Notes under the pieces: generated by a model
What the model was told of the DNA's origin: nothing
Databases searched by the model: none
The model's input: only the letters and a program-made list of their open reading frames with translations
DNA from: CAJCJE01 sp035948315
GTDB taxonomy: Bacteria > Actinomycetota > Actinomycetes > Mycobacteriales > Pseudonocardiaceae
Direction: 5' to 3'
DNA: 64,000 nt
Assembly (NCBI GenBank): GCA_035948315.1
Contig: DASZJG010000002.1
Location: forward strand, 1-64,000
Part shown: piece after piece, positions 42,220 to 52,395 of the stretch
Position numbering within the stretch: position 1 is the stretch's first letter
Layout: each line of letters begins with the position of its first letter
Position numbers and translations under genes: made by a program

Positions 42220-45081
42220 TCAGGACTTGGTCGAGCGCGCCTTCGTCGTCTTGGCGGGCGCCTTCGCCTTGGTCGCCGTCGCCGCCTTGGTGGTCGCTTT
42301 GGTGGTGGTCGCCTTGGTCCTGCTGGTGGTGGTCCGCTTCGGGCGCGCCGGTGCGCTGCGCCGGTCGGCGAGCAGTTCCGCGGCGCGCTCGTCGGTCAGC
42401 TCCTCGACGCTGTCCGCCTTGCGCAACGACGCGTTCGTCTCGCCGTCGGTCACGTAAGGGCCGAACCGGCCGTCCTTGACCACCATCTTCTTGCCGGACA
42501 CCGGGTCGTCGCCCATCTCGCGCAGTGGCGGCGCGGACGCGGCGGACTGGCGGCCGCGCTTCTTCGGCTCCGCGTAGATCTTCAGCGCCTCGTCCAGCGT
42601 GACCGTGAAGATCTCCTGCTCGGTGGTGAGCGACCGGGAGTCCGTGCCCTTCTTCAGGTACGGGCCATACCGGCCGTTCTGCGCGGTGATCTCCTCGCCG
42701 CTGGCCGGGTCGGTGCCGACCACCCTGGGCAGGGAGAGCAGCTTGAGCGCGTCGTCGAGGGTGACCGTCTCGATGGACATCGAGCGCAGCAGCGAACCGG
42801 TGCGCGGCTTCGGCTTGGCTTCCTTCTTCGCCTTGGTGCCGGCCGGCGGTGGCTCCTCCTCGGGCAGGATCTCGGTCACATACGGACCGAACCGGCCCTC
42901 CTTGGCCACGATCTCGTGCCCGCTGACCGGGTCGGTGCCGAGTTGACGGCCCTCCTGCGGGGTCGCGAACAGCTTCTCCGCGATCTCCAGGGTCAGCTCG
43001 TCCGGCGGCAGCTCGTCGGAGAGGTTGGCGCGCTGCGCGACCGGCGTGCCGTCGGGACCGGGCACCTCGCGCTCGAGGTACGGGCCGAACCGGCCGACCC
43101 GGACCACGATCTGCTGGCCGTCCGAGTCGGTGAACATCGGGATCGAGTTGACCTCGCGGGCGTCGATGTTGTCCACACCGGACCCGACGAGCTTCTTCAG
43201 CCCGTCGACGCCGATCGAGTCGGCCCGGCCCTCCTCGCCGTCACCGGCGCCGAAGTAGAAGCCGGTCAGCCAGTTGGAGCGGTGCGCGTCGCCCGCGGCG
43301 ATCCGCTCCAGCGCGTCCTCCATGGCCGCGGTGAAGTCGTAGTCGACCAGCCGGCCGAAGTGCTGTTCGAGCAGGCCGACCACGGAGAACGCGATCCAGG
43401 ACGGGACCAGCGCGGAACCCTTCTTCCACACGTAGCCGCGATCCTGGATGGTGCCGATGATGTTGGCGTAGGTGGAAGGGCGGCCGATGCCGAGTTCTTC
43501 CATCTTGCTGATCAGGCTCGGCTCCGTGTAGCGGGCCGGGGCCGAGGTCGAGTGGCCGTCCGGGGTCAGCTCGCTCGCGGTGATCGCCTGCTCGCGGACC
43601 AGGTTCGGCAGCCTGCGCTCGGCGTTGTCCGCCTCGCCGCCGGTCTCGGTGTCCACCGACTCGACGTAGGCCTTGAGGAAGCCGGGGAACGTGATCGTGC
43701 GACCGGACGAGGAGAACGTGCACTCCTCGCCGCTGCCGGCGTTGCCGGTGATCCGCACGCTCATCGTGGTGCCGCGCGCGTCGGCCATCTGCGAGGCGAT
43801 GGTCCGCTGCCAGACCAGCTCGTAGAGCCGGAACTCGTCGGCGGCCAGCTCCTTCGCGACCTGACCGGGGGTGCGGAACACCTCACCGGACGGCCGGATC
43901 GCCTCGTGGGCCTCCTGCGCGTTCTTCACCTTCCGGTCGTAGCGGCGCGGCTGGGCCGGCACGTACTCGGGGCCGTAGAGCTCGGTGGCCTGCGCCCGCG
44001 CCGCCGTCAACGCCGTCTCGGACAGCGTCGTGGAGTCGGTACGCATATAGGTGATGTAGCCGTTCTCGTACAGCCGCTGGGCCAGTCGCATGGTCCGGTC
44101 CGCGGTGAAGCGCAGCTTGCGGCCCGCCTCCTGCTGTAGCGACGAGGTGATGAACGGCGCGTAGGGCTTGCGCGTGTAGGGCTTCTCCTCGACCGAGGCG
44201 ACGCTCAGGGCCGCGCCGCGCAGGGCCTCGGCAAGGCGCCGCGCGTCGGCCTCCTCCAGCACCCGGACCGCGTTCTTGCCGGTCGCGGCGGTGGACTTGA
44301 GGCGGCCGTCCTGGCCGTAGTCGCGGCCGGTGGCCAGGCGCACGCCGTCCACGGCGGTCAGCCGGGCACCGAAGTTGCGCGGGCTGGCGTCCGCACCGGC
44401 GTCGAGGACGGCGGCGATGTCCCAGTACGAGGCCGGGACGAACTTCATCCGCTCCCGTTCGCGCTCCACCACGATCCTGGTGGCCACGGACTGCACTCGG
44501 CCCGCCGAGAGCTTCGGCATGACCTTCTTCCACAGCACCGGGGAGACCTCGTAGCCGTAGAGCCGGTCCAGGATGCGCCGGGTCTCGTAGGCCTCGACCA
44601 GGTCGGTGTCCAGGTCACGCGGGTCCTGCGCGGCGGCCAGGATGGCAGGCTCGGTGATCTCGTGGAAGACCATCCGGCGGACCGGGACCTTGGGCTTGAG
44701 CGTCTCCAGCAGGTGCCAGGCGATGGCCTCGCCCTCGCGGTCACCATCCGTGGCCAGGTAGAGCTCGTCGACGCCCTTGAGGGCCTCTTTCAGCTCCGTG
44801 ACCGTGGACTTCTTGTCCGGGGTGACGATGTAGATCGGCTCGAAGTCGTTGTCGACGTTCACGCCGAGGTTCGACCAGGCCTCGCCCTTGTACTTGGCGG
44901 GCACCTCGGCAGCCTTGCGCGGCAGGTCGCGGATGTGTCCCCGGGAGGACAGCACGACATAGTTGTGGCCGAGGTAGGGCGCGATCTTGTCGGCCTTCGT
45001 CGGCGATTCGACGATGACCAACCGACGAAGGGACCCGTTCGTCTCTCCGTTGCTCTTCCGAGCTCTTGCCGACCCTGCCAC
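42220..45081 (-). CDS. topA: DNA topoisomerase I
   Basis: A 953-residue type IA topoisomerase that relaxes negative supercoils. The Toprim domain has VIVESPTKADKI and DGDREGEAIAW near the N-terminus; the active tyrosine is in the segment YITYMRTDSTTL. Zinc fingers are absent; instead several degenerate repeats with FGPY or YGPY lead to a Lys/Thr/Ala-rich tail, as in mycobacterial and streptomycete enzymes. The start is GTG at 45081 after AGGAGAAGG; an upstream frame to 45282 would add a non-conserved basic stretch. Confidence 0.96.
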   Translation of the reverse strand: MAGSARARKSNGETNGSLRRLVIVESPTKADKIAPYLGHNYVVLSSRGHIRDLPRKAAEVPAKYKGEAWSNLGVNVDNDFEPIYIVTPDKKSTVTELKEALKGVDELYLATDGDREGEAIAWHLLETLKPKVPVRRMVFHEITEPAILAAAQDPRDLDTDLVEAYETRRILDRLYGYEVSPVLWKKVMPKLSAGRVQSVATRIVVERERERMKFVPASYWDIAAVLDAGADASPRNFGARLTAVDGVRLATGRDYGQDGRLKSTAATGKNAVRVLEEADARRLAEALRGAALSVASVEEKPYTRKPYAPFITSSLQQEAGRKLRFTADRTMRLAQRLYENGYITYMRTDSTTLSETALTAARAQATELYGPEYVPAQPRRYDRKVKNAQEAHEAIRPSGEVFRTPGQVAKELAADEFRLYELVWQRTIASQMADARGTTMSVRITGNAGSGEECTFSSSGRTITFPGFLKAYVESVDTETGGEADNAERRLPNLVREQAITASELTPDGHSTSAPARYTEPSLISKMEELGIGRPSTYANIIGTIQDRGYVWKKGSALVPSWIAFSVVGLLEQHFGRLVDYDFTAAMEDALERIAAGDAHRSNWLTGFYFGAGDGEEGRADSIGVDGLKKLVGSGVDNIDAREVNSIPMFTDSDGQQIVVRVGRFGPYLEREVPGPDGTPVAQRANLSDELPPDELTLEIAEKLFATPQEGRQLGTDPVSGHEIVAKEGRFGPYVTEILPEEEPPPAGTKAKKEAKPKPRTGSLLRSMSIETVTLDDALKLLSLPRVVGTDPASGEEITAQNGRYGPYLKKGTDSRSLTTEQEIFTVTLDEALKIYAEPKKRGRQSAASAPPLREMGDDPVSGKKMVVKDGRFGPYVTDGETNASLRKADSVEELTDERAAELLADRRSAPARPKRTTTSRTKATTTKATTKAATATKAKAPAKTTKARSTKS

Positions 45082-45471
45082 TCTCGCCTGCCTTCTCCTG
45101 CCAACGCTCCGGCTCGCCAGTGTGCACCGAACTCGCCACCGGGTGGCGCCCAGGTACCGGACCGCTCCGTGACCGCATCCGGTTCGGGCGTGGCCGGTCA
45201 GGGCCGCATCATGCCCATCGGCGTGCGGATTCGGGTGATTCGCTGAGTTGGCGAACATCACACCCGGCTCGAACTTTTTCACCCTAACGGCCGCGTGGGC
45301 CTGGGTGTTCCCGATAACCGTACGTGGTCGGTCACCAGATGGGAAAACGTGGTTGATACGGAATGCCGGTTACATCGTATTCGACAACCGCCTCGACCCG
45401 TGTCCCGACCGAAACAGTCAGGCCCGGCCCCGACGTGGTCGGAGCCGGGCCCAACTGCGAAAACGGGTGAC
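45082..45471. other. Intergenic region between hppA and topA
   Basis: 390 bp upstream of topA and downstream of hppA. It contains the hppA terminator at 45421-45451 and presumably the topA promoter; no gene is visible. Confidence 0.55.
45421..45451 (-). terminator. Terminator after the proton-pumping pyrophosphatase
   Basis: GGCCCGGC pairs with GCCGGGCC and, inside it, CCGAC pairs with GTCGG, giving a two-part stem of 13 bp about 20 bp beyond the hppA stop. Confidence 0.75.
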
Positions 45472-47814
45472 TCAGGAAGCCCCGTTGACCGCGTCTTCCT
45501 TCTTCTCCGCGGCCGGCGGTGCCTCTTCGAGGGCGGTCGGCCGACGCTTGGACACGACCACCGCGGCCACGATGACCGCGAGCGCGACCAGCGCGATGGC
45601 GATGCGCAGCGCGGTGTTGGCGCTGGCGCCCACCGAGAAGGCCACGATGGCAGGCGCGATCAGCACCGAGACCAGGTTCATGACCTTGATCAGCGGGTTG
45701 ATGGCCGGGCCTGCGGTGTCCTTGAACGGGTCACCGACGGTGTCACCGATGATGGTGGCCTCGTGCGCCGGTGAGCCCTTGCCGCCGTAGTTGCCGTCCT
45801 CGACCAGCTTCTTGGCGTTGTCCCAGGCACCACCGGAGTTGGCCAGGAAGATGGCCATCAGGGTGCCGGAGGCGATGGCGCCGGCCAGGTAACCGGCCAG
45901 CGGGCCGACACCGAGACCGAAACCGACCGCGATCGGAGCGAACACCGCGAGCAGGCCGGGAGGGGCCAGTTCGCGCAGCGCGTCGCGGGTGCAGATGTCC
46001 ACGACCTTGCCGTACTCCGGCCGCTGCGTGCCGTCCATGATGCCGGGCAGCTCGCGGAACTGGCGGCGCACCTCGTAGACGACGGCGCCCGCGGAACGGG
46101 ACACCGCGTTGACCGCGAGGCCGGAGAACATGAACACGACCGCAGCACCGAGCACCACGCCGACCAGGGTGTTCGGGCTGAACACCAGGGCGACGAAGTT
46201 CCGCTCGGTGTCCGAGGCGAAGATCGCGTTGCCCGCCCCGGCCAGGTTCTTGGCCGCGCTGCCCACCGCAGCGGTGATCGAGTTGATGTAGGAGCCGAAC
46301 AGCGCGGTCGCGGCGAGTACCGCCGTGGCGATCGCGATGCCCTTGGTGATCGCCTTGGTGGTGTTGCCGACCGCATCGAGGTCGGTGAGGATCTTCGCGC
46401 CCTCTTCGGTGACGTCGCCGGACATCTCGGCGATGCCCTGCGCGTTGTCCGAGACCGGACCGAAGGTGTCCATGGCCACGATGACGCCGACCGTGGTCAG
46501 CAGGCCGGTACCGGCCAGCGCGACCGCGAACAGCGCGACGGTCACCGAACCGGAGAGCAGGAACGCGCCGTACACGGCGGCCCCGATCACGAGCGCGGTG
46601 TAGACGGCCGACTCGAAACCGATCGAGATGCCGGAGAGGATGACGGTCGCCGCGCCGGTCAGCGAGGTCTGGCCGACGGTCTTGACCGGCTTGTGCTCGG
46701 TGCCGGTGAAGTAACCGGTGAGCTTGAGGATGACGGCGGCGAGCACGATGCCGATGATCACCGCGATGGTCGCGATGATCGCCGGGCTGCCCGCGACCGT
46801 GCTGTCACCGGAGCTGGTGAGCTGGCTGAACTGGCCGGGCAGGTAGGTCAGCGCGACGATCGTGCACAGCACCGCCGAGATCACCGCGGAGATGTAGAAG
46901 GAGCGGTTGATCGCGGACAGGCCGTTCTCGCCGGTCCGGGCCTTGGTGATGTAGACGCCGAGGATCGCGGTGAGCACACCGACGGCGGGCACCATCAGTG
47001 GGAACAGCAGACCCTGCACGCCGAACGCGAAGGAGCCCAGGATCAGCGCGGCGACCAGGGTCACCGAGTAGGACTCGAACAGGTCGGCGGCCATACCGGC
47101 GCAGTCGCCCACGTTGTCGCCGACGTTGTCGGCGATGGTGGCTGCGTTGCGCGGGTCGTCCTCGGGGATGTTCTGCTCGACCTTGCCGACCAGGTCGGCG
47201 CCGACGTCGGCGGCCTTGGTGAAGATGCCGCCGCCGACTCGCATGAACATGGCGAGCAGCGCGGCACCGAAGCCGAAGCCCTCCAGCACCTTCGGGGCCT
47301 GGCCCGCGTAGGAGAGCACCACGATCGTGGCACCGAGCAGGCCGAGACCGACGGTCATCATGCCGACGACGCCGCCGGTGCGGAACGCGATCTTCATGCC
47401 CTGTTCGCGGCCCTCGTTGTTGGCAGCCGCGGCAACGCGCACGTTCGCCCGGGTGGACAGCCACATACCGAGGTAACCGATGGCCGCGGAGAAGCCGGCA
47501 CCGATCAGGAAGAAGATGGAACGGCCGATGCGCTCACCGATCGAGTCGGCGGGAAGCGCGAAGAGCAGCAGAAAAACGACTACCGCGAAAACCGCGAGCG
47601 TACGGAACTGCCGGTTGAGGTATGCCGCCGCGCCCTCTTGAACCGCCTTGGCGATCTCCTGCATCTTCGTGGTGCCCTGGCCGGTGGCCAGCACCCCCTT
47701 CAGCAGGACATAGCCGACGACCAGGGCAACGAGGGCGATGACAGCGACCACGGCAAGAATGCCGCGATCACCCCCGGTCAGCACAAGGCCGTCCGCGAGG
47801 GAACGCTGGGACAT
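45472..47814 (-). CDS. hppA: Membrane proton-translocating pyrophosphatase
   Basis: 780 residues with about 16 transmembrane helices. It couples pyrophosphate hydrolysis to proton export across the cell membrane. The substrate loops are present: GGGIFTKAADVGADLVGK, DDPRNAATIADNVGDNVGD and the C-terminal GGAWDNAKK and GDTVGDPFKDT. The determinant near residue 460 reads GNTTKA; lysine at this place marks the potassium-independent class. The ATG at 47814 follows AGGAGGACGG. The gene is divergent from the helicase. Confidence 0.96.
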   Translation of the reverse strand: MSQRSLADGLVLTGGDRGILAVVAVIALVALVVGYVLLKGVLATGQGTTKMQEIAKAVQEGAAAYLNRQFRTLAVFAVVVFLLLFALPADSIGERIGRSIFFLIGAGFSAAIGYLGMWLSTRANVRVAAAANNEGREQGMKIAFRTGGVVGMMTVGLGLLGATIVVLSYAGQAPKVLEGFGFGAALLAMFMRVGGGIFTKAADVGADLVGKVEQNIPEDDPRNAATIADNVGDNVGDCAGMAADLFESYSVTLVAALILGSFAFGVQGLLFPLMVPAVGVLTAILGVYITKARTGENGLSAINRSFYISAVISAVLCTIVALTYLPGQFSQLTSSGDSTVAGSPAIIATIAVIIGIVLAAVILKLTGYFTGTEHKPVKTVGQTSLTGAATVILSGISIGFESAVYTALVIGAAVYGAFLLSGSVTVALFAVALAGTGLLTTVGVIVAMDTFGPVSDNAQGIAEMSGDVTEEGAKILTDLDAVGNTTKAITKGIAIATAVLAATALFGSYINSITAAVGSAAKNLAGAGNAIFASDTERNFVALVFSPNTLVGVVLGAAVVFMFSGLAVNAVSRSAGAVVYEVRRQFRELPGIMDGTQRPEYGKVVDICTRDALRELAPPGLLAVFAPIAVGFGLGVGPLAGYLAGAIASGTLMAIFLANSGGAWDNAKKLVEDGNYGGKGSPAHEATIIGDTVGDPFKDTAGPAINPLIKVMNLVSVLIAPAIVAFSVGASANTALRIAIALVALAVIVAAVVVSKRRPTALEEAPPAAEKKEDAVNGAS

Positions 47815-48294
47815 CCGTCCTCCTGGTGATTATTGCCAGTGTTCGCGTTCTGGCCGGTAACACCGACCGACCATGACGCTAGGTGGGCACCACCATCTGG
47901 GGTGCAATGGGGGCGGAGTCTATTGCGCTGCGGAATCGCCACCGCGACCTGTCCCGGTCCGTGTACATACCGTTACCATCCAGCAATTTTCTTGATCGAT
48001 ACCTGGATCGATCCGGACGCTGTTCAGGTCGTGTTCGGGCCGCTTGTCCCACTGATCTCGACCGGACCGGTGACCTGGATGTGAAAGCGGTCACAATTCC
48101 GGGCAGCACAGGTTTCTCGGCGAAATATCCGAAAAGTCCGATCGACTGGACAGTTGTTGTTCTGTCACGATTGGGCTTCAAGTTGCCGATCTTGGCTACT
48201 CAGCGTCGATCGCTTGCCGTATTGGTGCACGATCGGTCACCACGTCGTCCCGCCTTTTCCTTCCGTGTCAGTGGAGGGTGCGAAACTCGACGGC
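47815..48294. other. Divergent promoter region with an inverted repeat
   Basis: 480 bp between hppA and the helicase with no gene. It includes GATCGAT (47994-48000) and ATCGATC (48007-48013), a 7-bp inverted repeat with a 6-bp spacer, a candidate operator or stem. Confidence 0.5.
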
Positions 48295-50616
48295 ATGCGT
48301 GGCGATGCCGAAGCAAGCAGGCGACTGCTGGATCGGGTCCTGGCCGGTGTGCCCGCGGGAGAATCACCGCTGACCCATGTCGCCGATCTCGCCGCCCGCG
48401 AGTCCCAGCACGCCGAATGGCCGGACTGGGCCGCGCAGAGCGTGCTCGACGCGTTGGCCGGCAGCGGCGTCAAACTCCCGTGGACACACCAGGTCGAAGC
48501 CGCCGGCCTCGCCCACGCCGGTCAGCACGTGGTGGTGTCCACCGGAACCGGCTCCGGCAAGTCGGTCGCCTACCAGTTGCCGGTGCTCACCGCGCTGGCC
48601 ACCGACCCCAAGGCGACCGCGCTCTACCTGGCGCCCACCAAGGCACTCGGCGCCGACCAGCTCAATGCCGTGCACCGCCTCGAACTGCCCGAAGTCCGAG
48701 CCGCCACCTACGACGGCGACACGCCCATGGCCGAGCGGGACTGGGTGCGCGCGTACAGCAGGTGGGTGTTCACCAACCCCGACATGCTGCATCGCGGCAT
48801 CCTGCCCAGCCACGCCCGCTGGGCGCGCTTCTTCCGCCGCCTGTCGTTCGTGGTGATCGACGAATGCCACGCCTATCGCGGCGTTTTCGGTTCGCACGTC
48901 GCGCTGCTGATGCGCAGGCTGCGCCGGGTCGCCGCACATTACGGCGCCAACCCGGTGTTCGTGATGGCCTCGGCCACCGTCGCCGAACCAGCCGCGCTCG
49001 GAACCCGCCTCACCGGCCTGCCCTGCGCCGCCGTGACCGAGGACGGCTCGCCACGCGGCGCCCGCACCGTCGCGCTCTGGGAACCGCCGCTGACCGACCT
49101 GCTCGGCGAACACGGCTCCCCCGTCCGCCGCTCCGCAGGCGCGGAAGCCTCCCGGATCATGGCCGACCTCGTCGTCGAGGGCGCCCGCACACTCGCGTTC
49201 GTCCGCTCCCGGCACGGCGCCGAACTCACCGCGCTCGGCGCGAAACGGCTGCTCGCCGAGGTCTCCATGCCGCTGGCCCGGCAGGTCGCCGCGTACCGCG
49301 CCGGCTACCTGGCCGAGGACCGACGCAAGCTCGAACGCAAACTCGACTCCGGCGAACTGCTCGGCGTCGCCAGCACCAACGCGCTGGAACTGGGCGTGGA
49401 CATCGCCGGCCTGGACGCGGTGCTGGTCGCCGGTTTCCCGGGCACGCTCGCCTCGTTCTGGCAGCAGGCCGGCCGTGCCGGCCGATCCGGCGGCGGCGCG
49501 CTGGTCGTGTTCGTGGCCCGCGAGGACCCGCTGGACACCTACCTGGTGCACCACCCGGCCGCCGTGTTCGACCGACCCGTCGAGGCGACCGTCCTGGACC
49601 CGACCAACCCGTACGTACTCGCCCCGCAGTTGTGTTGCGCGGCAGCGGAGATGGCGCTCACCGACGACTGCATCGCCGACTTCGGCGGCGCGGCGGCCCG
49701 CGAGGTCATCGAGGGCCTGGTCCAGGAAGGCACCCTGCGCCGCCGGCAGACCGGCTGGTACTGGACGTCCCGCGAACATCCACATGCGACAGTGGATATC
49801 CGCGGCTCGGGTGGCGAGCAGATCGCCGTGGTCGAGGGCGACTCCGGCCGGCTGCTCGGCACCGTCGACAGCGGATCCGCCTGCCGGTCCGTCCACGACG
49901 GCGCCGTCCACCTGCACCAGGGCGAGTCCTACGTGGTCGACGAGCTGAACCTGGATTCCGGCATCGCGTTGGTGCACCAGGAAAACCCGGACTGGACCAC
50001 GTCGCCGCGCAGCATCGTGGACATCGCGGTGGTGCGCCCGCTGGAGGAGAAGCAGTTCGCCGGCGTGCGGACGGTGCTCGGCGAGGTCGAGGTCTCCTCG
50101 CAGGTGGTCGGCTACCTGCGGAGGCTGCCCAGCGGCCAGGTGCTCGACCAGGTCCCGCTCGACCTACCGGTGGAACGCCTGCACACCAGGGCTGTCTGGT
50201 ACACGATCAGCAACGAGTTGTTGTGCGGCAGCGCGCCGGGAGGTGCCGGTCTGACTCCGGCACGCGTTCCCGGCGCGCTGCACGCTGCCGAGCATGCGGC
50301 GATCGGCCTGCTACCGCTGTTCGCGACCTGCGACCGGTGGGACATCGGCGGAGTTTCCACCGCCCTGCACGAAGACACCGGGGAGGCGACGGTGTTCGTG
50401 CATGACGGCCATCCCGGGGGAGCCGGTTTCGCCGATCGCGGCTTTGCCGCGTTGGTCCCTTGGTTGGCAGCGACGCGGGAGGCGATCTTCTCCTGCGAAT
50501 GCTCGACTGGCTGCCCGTCCTGCGTTCAGTCGCCCAAGTGCGGGAACGGCAACGAACCGCTGGACAAGGCTGGTGCGGTGGCCGTGCTGAACGTGGTACT
50601 CGCGGCGATCTCCTGA
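48295..50616 (+). CDS. MrfA/YprA-like DEAD/DEAH helicase with DUF1998 zinc domain
   Basis: A 773-residue superfamily-2 helicase: Walker A STGTGSGKSVAYQLP (about 82-96), DECH box in VVIDECHAYRG, SAT in VMASATVAEP, and motif VI QQAGRAGRSGG. The C-terminal DUF1998 region carries four cysteines (CECSTGCPSCVQSPKCGNGN), matching MrfA of Bacillus, a 3'-5' helicase that repairs mitomycin-type damage. In actinomycetes it is the marker helicase of the helicase/secretion neighbourhood beside Tad genes, as here. I use the ATG at 48295; a GTG at 48271 is an alternative, since GGAGGG lies 16 bp before the ATG. Confidence 0.92.
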   Translation: MRGDAEASRRLLDRVLAGVPAGESPLTHVADLAARESQHAEWPDWAAQSVLDALAGSGVKLPWTHQVEAAGLAHAGQHVVVSTGTGSGKSVAYQLPVLTALATDPKATALYLAPTKALGADQLNAVHRLELPEVRAATYDGDTPMAERDWVRAYSRWVFTNPDMLHRGILPSHARWARFFRRLSFVVIDECHAYRGVFGSHVALLMRRLRRVAAHYGANPVFVMASATVAEPAALGTRLTGLPCAAVTEDGSPRGARTVALWEPPLTDLLGEHGSPVRRSAGAEASRIMADLVVEGARTLAFVRSRHGAELTALGAKRLLAEVSMPLARQVAAYRAGYLAEDRRKLERKLDSGELLGVASTNALELGVDIAGLDAVLVAGFPGTLASFWQQAGRAGRSGGGALVVFVAREDPLDTYLVHHPAAVFDRPVEATVLDPTNPYVLAPQLCCAAAEMALTDDCIADFGGAAAREVIEGLVQEGTLRRRQTGWYWTSREHPHATVDIRGSGGEQIAVVEGDSGRLLGTVDSGSACRSVHDGAVHLHQGESYVVDELNLDSGIALVHQENPDWTTSPRSIVDIAVVRPLEEKQFAGVRTVLGEVEVSSQVVGYLRRLPSGQVLDQVPLDLPVERLHTRAVWYTISNELLCGSAPGGAGLTPARVPGALHAAEHAAIGLLPLFATCDRWDIGGVSTALHEDTGEATVFVHDGHPGGAGFADRGFAALVPWLAATREAIFSCECSTGCPSCVQSPKCGNGNEPLDKAGAVAVLNVVLAAIS

Positions 50617-50675
50617 ATCGGGGCGAGTGCCGGCCAGCATGGCGGTTACCTCTTTCTGTTTCTGGGTTTTGTTAC

Positions 50676-51266
50676 TCAGGCGGCGAGCAGGTCGCTGTAG
50701 CCGTAGCCGACCTTCTCGGGCACCGCGCGCAGCATGGCTTCCTGGACGACCCGCGACGCCGGCAGATCCCAGCCGCACACCTCCGGCCGAACCCGCCAGT
50801 GCACGATGCCCTGCAGGAAGGCAGAGGGCGGCAGCGGAATGAAGCTGCCCGCGGTGTGCAGGACGATGTCGGAGTTGCCGGCCAGTTCGCTGTGCAGCTT
50901 CTCGCCCGCCTCGGTCAGGAACAGCCACCGGCCGCTGGGCGTGGCCGCGATCGGCACCGGCAGTCCGGTGGACCGCAGCACGGCCGCGATCTGCCGACCG
51001 AGGTCGTCGCCGACCTCGATCGCGTCGAGGGTCTTGCCGGTCGCCAGGAGCAGGCTGTGCGGCTGCTCGCCGTTCCACCAGTCCGCGATCTCGCCCGCCG
51101 TGGCGGTGTTGATCCGCTCCGCCCAGTCCTCGAAGACCGGAACCGGCCCGTCGTTGGCTGCCGGATAGGTACCCGGCATGACCTGCCATCCGCGCCACGC
51201 CAGACCGATGGCCTGAGCCCGCAGCTCGATGCGGAAGGCACCATGCCAGCTATCCGACCAATCCAT
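50676..51266 (-). CDS. Prim-pol-like bifunctional DNA primase/polymerase N-domain protein
   Basis: A 196-residue protein whose N-terminal half has the prim-pol pattern (RAQAIGLAWRGWQVMPGTYPA near 16-36, then TATAGEIADWWNGEQPHSLLLATG near 54-77). It lacks the second half and the helicase of full-length replicative prim-pols. Short versions like this recur next to the actinomycete helicase/secretion neighbourhood; catalytic competence is unclear because the acidic metal residues are not obvious. It converges on the helicase gene. Confidence 0.75.
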   Translation of the reverse strand: MDWSDSWHGAFRIELRAQAIGLAWRGWQVMPGTYPAANDGPVPVFEDWAERINTATAGEIADWWNGEQPHSLLLATGKTLDAIEVGDDLGRQIAAVLRSTGLPVPIAATPSGRWLFLTEAGEKLHSELAGNSDIVLHTAGSFIPLPPSAFLQGIVHWRVRPEVCGWDLPASRVVQEAMLRAVPEKVGYGYSDLLAA

Positions 51267-51541
51267 CGTTGTCAGCTCCTTGCGTTCCTACGTTTACTTC
51301 GGTCCTTGGTGGGCACCCCTTGGTTCGTAGTGGCGTGCCGCTCTCACTCAACACAACGGCATCACCCATGCCGAGCGTAAGTTGCAGTCGGCAACCGGTC
51401 GGTGCCGAACGGCGAACGCCGCACAGTACATATGTGCTTCCTTGACACACTGTGCCCCGATCGTGACCGGTCGCCGTGGCCCCATCGGGCTGTGATGCCG
51501 CTCACCGCAGTCAATCGACCGCTGCTCGCAGTCTCGGACGC

Positions 51542-51973
51542 TCAACGGTCCGTCGGACCCGCTCGGGCGTGCGCCGCCGCCGCGCCGAACCGGGCGAGCG
51601 GTCCCGGCGGCTCGGCGCTGGTCTGCACAAGCGCGTCCCAACCGGCCAGCTGGCAGCTGACCAACTGGACCCGCATCCGATCGGTGACCCACCGGGCCCA
51701 GCCACAGGCCGCCTGCTCGCCGTCGGGCGCGTAGTCGGCCGCGGCCAGCGCCGCGAGGTCGGCGGCGCCCGCCGCCCGGTGCCGCGTGACGGTCGCCGAG
51801 CCGACGGCGAGGATGCCCGTCGCAAACATCAGCAATGCTGCGACCAATGCGACGGTCCAGATGGTCGCCGACCCGCTGTCGCCGTCGGCATCGGTCGTCC
51901 CAACTGCGGGTTTACCGCTTGTCGGCGTCGATGTTCCGCTCGTCGCGGGGCCAGGTGACTTGCTGAAGATCAT
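51542..51973 (-). CDS. TadE-like protein of the helicase/secretion neighbourhood (Rv3654c type)
   Basis: A 143-residue protein with a cytoplasmic N-terminus (about 1-35), one membrane helix (ATIWTVALVAALLMFATGILAVGS) and an exported C-terminal domain beginning VTRHRAAGAADLAALAAA, the signature of this TadE-like group. A last gene of the Tad operon. The ATG at 51973 follows AAAGGAAACGG and overlaps the stop of the preceding TadE gene (ATGA). Probably a minor pseudopilin of a Tad/Flp pilus. Confidence 0.85.
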   Translation of the reverse strand: MIFSKSPGPATSGTSTPTSGKPAVGTTDADGDSGSATIWTVALVAALLMFATGILAVGSATVTRHRAAGAADLAALAAADYAPDGEQAACGWARWVTDRMRVQLVSCQLAGWDALVQTSAEPPGPLARFGAAAAHARAGPTDR

Positions 51974-52395
51974 CCGTTTCCTTTCGTCGCGGGTGCGGGT
52001 GTCGTCGTGGTCGGGTCGTCGGGCGGCTGAGGCTCGCGCACGGCGTCCGCCTCGGCGTGCATGCTCACGCCGGGCAGCACGTCGCCCACCGGATGAGCGG
52101 AGACGGTGACCGTCACCGTGTCGGCGGTGACCGCGATGGTGACGGCCGCGCCGCTCGGCGCGATCTGTTCGGCGACCTTCCTGGCCTGCTCGGTCTCGCC
52201 CCGGGCGACCAGCCGGGCGGCTTCCCGCGCGGCATCGGTGCACTCGATCTGGCCGAGCAGCGCACTGAGTCCGGCCAGCACCAGTGCCAGCACGACCAAC
52301 ACGCCACCGAGACAGATCGCGGTCTCGACCGTGACCATGCCTCGATCGGCCGGATCCCGACTCCGCGCCGGTCGCGCCCGGCTGGTCCCGGTCAT
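51970..52395 (-). CDS. TadE-family pseudopilin
   Basis: A 141-residue TadE-like protein. The prepilin-type segment GMVTVETAICLGGVLVVLALVLAGL (about 19-43) has glycine before the cleavage site and glutamate at +5, the pattern used by TadV-type peptidases. The exported part includes CTDAAREAARLVARG, the usual TadE start of the periplasmic domain. Its start codon overlaps the stop of the Flp-like gene by one base (TGATG). It is encoded between the major pilin-like gene and the second TadE-like gene. Confidence 0.87.
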   Translation of the reverse strand: MTGTSRARPARSRDPADRGMVTVETAICLGGVLVVLALVLAGLSALLGQIECTDAAREAARLVARGETEQARKVAEQIAPSGAAVTIAVTADTVTVTVSAHPVGDVLPGVSMHAEADAVREPQPPDDPTTTTPAPATKGNG